Below are positions 62,358-64,000 of a stretch of 64,000 nucleotides of DNA, piece after piece. Origin of the DNA: Ophioceras dolichostomum (Eukaryota > Ascomycota > Sordariomycetes > Magnaporthales > Ophioceraceae); assembly GCA_003049485.1 (NCBI GenBank), contig PYST01000203.1, forward strand, positions 1-64,000, in the 5' to 3' direction. The translations under genes and the position numbers were made by a program. The notes beneath the pieces were generated by a model. The model ran no database searches, had not been told where the DNA came from, and was given only the letters and a program-made list of their open reading frames with translations. The stretch's first letter is position 1; each line of letters opens with the position of its first letter.

Positions 62358-64000
62358 CTACTCCATCTCAGTAGCACGTGTGACTCCCACGGCAGGCGTA
62401 TGGTTTCGCCCGCCGACACTCGCGCCGCACTCAGGACACCGCGCCATCTCCATCGGCATGCCGCACTCGCCGACCGCGAACTAGTAGATCGAGGAAGATC
62501 GAGTCACCCGTTGTTAGAATGTATTTACATTATCCTCCGGTATTACACAGCCAGCGAGCAAATCAGGAGGAGGAAAGAAATGGACGAGGAGGATGATGGC
62601 GCGGGAACGGCAGCAAAGCAGTGAGTGAGGAACGAAGGAGGAGGAAAAGGGAAGAGTTGCAAGTACAAAACTCACAGGATGCCCCATCTCGCACTTATAC
62701 CAATGCCCACTATTCGTCGCCATCCCCCCCGGCCCGGCAACCATCGCAGCCTTGATCGCAGCAATCTCCTCCGGCGTGACCGTCTCGTACCGCTCGCGCT
62801 CGTACAGGCTCAGCATGGCCTCCACCGCGGCCCTCAGCTCGTCCGCGCCCGCGAACGGCCGCGAGCTGGCCGTCTCGAGCGCGGCGTCGAGGAGTTGCCG
62901 CGCCGTCTTCACCTGCTCCGCGGCGATCTCTACCATGGTTTTCTTTGTTGCTGACGACGACGACTTATTCGCTGTTGCCGTTGTTGTTGTAGGTGCCGTC
63001 GCTCCTTTGGCTGCAGCAGCTGCTGCAGCTGAAAGAGAACACGACTCGAGCGCCTTGGCCATGCGCGCGTGGATCAGCGCCAATTGGACAGTGATCTTGG
63101 GGAGGCATGCAGCCTCGCTTTCTAGCGACAGCTTGGCGCAGCCCTGGAGGACCTCCGCCATGTGCCGGGCGATCCTGATGCCGTCGAGAGTTGCGCTACC
63201 CGCGCTGCTGCTGCTGCTGAGGCTGAAGCTGTCGCGGAGCATCACGTCCTGGGCTTTGTACTGCAGCATCGCGGCGCCGAGCTCGATCTCCTTGTCGATA
63301 GAGAGTGTGGTGCTGGTGAATGCCACGGGTTTGGCGTCCACATCCTCGTTGAGGCGGAGTGGATGAGCAGCAGACGTCGATACCCAATCTAAGCCGGCGC
63401 CTCATAGATCTTGCGTGCTTTCGCATGGATGATGGCGTCCATCAGCTTCTTCGCCGGCTGGTGTTCCTGCCCCATCTCCCTCCAGAGCTTCTCGGCGTCT
63501 TTGATCAGACGGTCGGCGTCCTTGTACCGTTCTCTAAGGAGCTTGGGGTTCGGCCTCGCGATTCATCACGGGTGTCTTCGAGCTCCTCCTCGACCTGCTG
63601 GACTCGGGCCTCGAGGCTGGCCAGCTCCCTGCGTCCCCTGACCAGGAACCTCTTCGTCGTCTCATCCATGACGGCGCGGTTGACCACCCGGTTGAACCGC
63701 TTGGTCGCGAACTGCGTGATGGACCTCCGGCATTCAGGGCATCCCGGGACCGGCTTCGCGAGGTCCGACGACACGTCACGGAGGCCCGTAAAGACACCGT
63801 CGGCGTCCACCACGTACACCTCGCCCATTCCCATGTGGCCGTCTAGGGACTGCGCCGTGAAGAAGTGGCCGCATGCCAGCACGACGATGGGCGTCTCGTC
63901 CAGGTCGATCTCCCCGTACGTCTTGAACTCGATGTAGTCGACGACAGCCTCAAGCTTTACACCGCCGCAGGCTTGGCAGAAGCCCTCCGCGCAGGCCTCG
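62358..64000 (-). CDS. NFX1-type zinc-finger helicase-like protein, C-terminal part with RZ domain (partial)
   Basis: The visible part is the C-terminal end of a large fungal protein of the NFX1-finger/superfamily-1 helicase group (ZNFX1-like), linked elsewhere to RNA surveillance; the helicase itself lies outside the window. Seen from the window edge inward: CxxC (CQAC) and a ring-like CGHFF...CPEC segment; a coiled-coil stretch; RYKDADRL...HQPAKKLMDA; a helical domain; a splice (donor GTGAGT at 62675, acceptor CTAG, intron 62481-62675) joining GHWYKCEMGHP to FAVGECGMPMEM; then CPECGASVGG, together the RZ zinc-binding motif; end ATEME at 62358. The frame breaks twice, between about 63541-63562 and 63390-63402, each as if one base were missing. 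An alternative GT-AG intron (63389-63527) would bridge both breaks but remove a segment that looks conserved. Identification of the family is from remembered patterns. Confidence 0.8.
62481..62675 (-). other. Intron splitting the RZ zinc-finger motif
   Basis: The donor GTGAGT follows the codon for Pro in GHP and the acceptor CTAG precedes Phe, phase 0. Only the spliced form restores the Cys-His-Cys-Cys order of the RZ motif, which supports the boundaries. Confidence 0.85.

Noticed and set aside
63389..63527. Single intron explaining both frame changes in the RZ gene
   Set aside because: Splice sites and phase fit, but it would remove the RYKDADRL...HQPAKKLMDA segment, which looks conserved; kept as an alternative rather than the main model.

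Overview
The window reads as nuclear DNA of a filamentous ascomycete (Pezizomycotina, most likely Sordariomycetes). Genes are spaced kilobases apart on both strands, carry short GT-AG introns (72 to 195 nt), use codons rich in third-position C and G, and sit behind long pyrimidine-rich leaders. All recognisable products have filamentous-fungal counterparts. No bacterial features, CRISPR array, rRNA or convincing tRNA gene was seen. Species is not determinable by eye.

Left part (1-24.1 kb), gene-dense. RAD16 (-, 726-3926) and RAD7 (+, 5021-7300) are divergent across about 1.1 kb and encode the two partners of the Rad7-Rad16 global-genome nucleotide-excision-repair complex. Then come a secreted class-3 lipase (-, 8479-9655), a seven-span membrane protein of unknown function (-, 12356-13900), a large cytosolic-type M16C zinc metalloprotease (-, 14871-18400), a possible small membrane protein (-, about 18900-19230), and the Dsl1/ZW10 tethering subunit (+, 20951-24138) with tryptophan pairs in an acidic loop.

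Middle part (24.1-48.9 kb). About 22 kb holds no gene I can support. It is full of microsatellites, dispersed AGGT/ACCT motifs, homopurine/homopyrimidine tracts and one 19-N assembly gap. The last 2.7 kb is a CT-rich then CA-rich segment that looks like the leader/promoter of PLC1.

Right part (48.9-64 kb). PLC1 (+, 48931-52701) is an intronless phosphoinositide phospholipase C with PH, EF-hand, X, Y and C2 regions. PFA3-type DHHC palmitoyltransferase (-, 56756-58743) follows, with an implausible uninterrupted 682-nt A run just beyond its 3' end. Next is a small ankyrin-repeat gene (+, 60651-61869, predicted three exons) and the C-terminal part of an NFX1-type helicase/RZ zinc-finger protein (-, 62358 to beyond the window end). 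The last has two apparent single-base frameshifts.

The genes do not form one pathway, apart from RAD7/RAD16. Dsl1, Pfa3 and Plc1 all belong to membrane traffic or lipid signalling, but their spacing gives no evidence of a cluster. No secondary-metabolite cluster, transposase or viral gene was seen. The most interesting points are the shared RAD7/RAD16 promoter, the RAD7 start codon that is cut by an intron and becomes ATG-TAA when unspliced, the Dsl1 tryptophan-acidic loop, the RDEL-ending metalloprotease, the 22-kb empty region before PLC1, and the frameshifted RZ gene.
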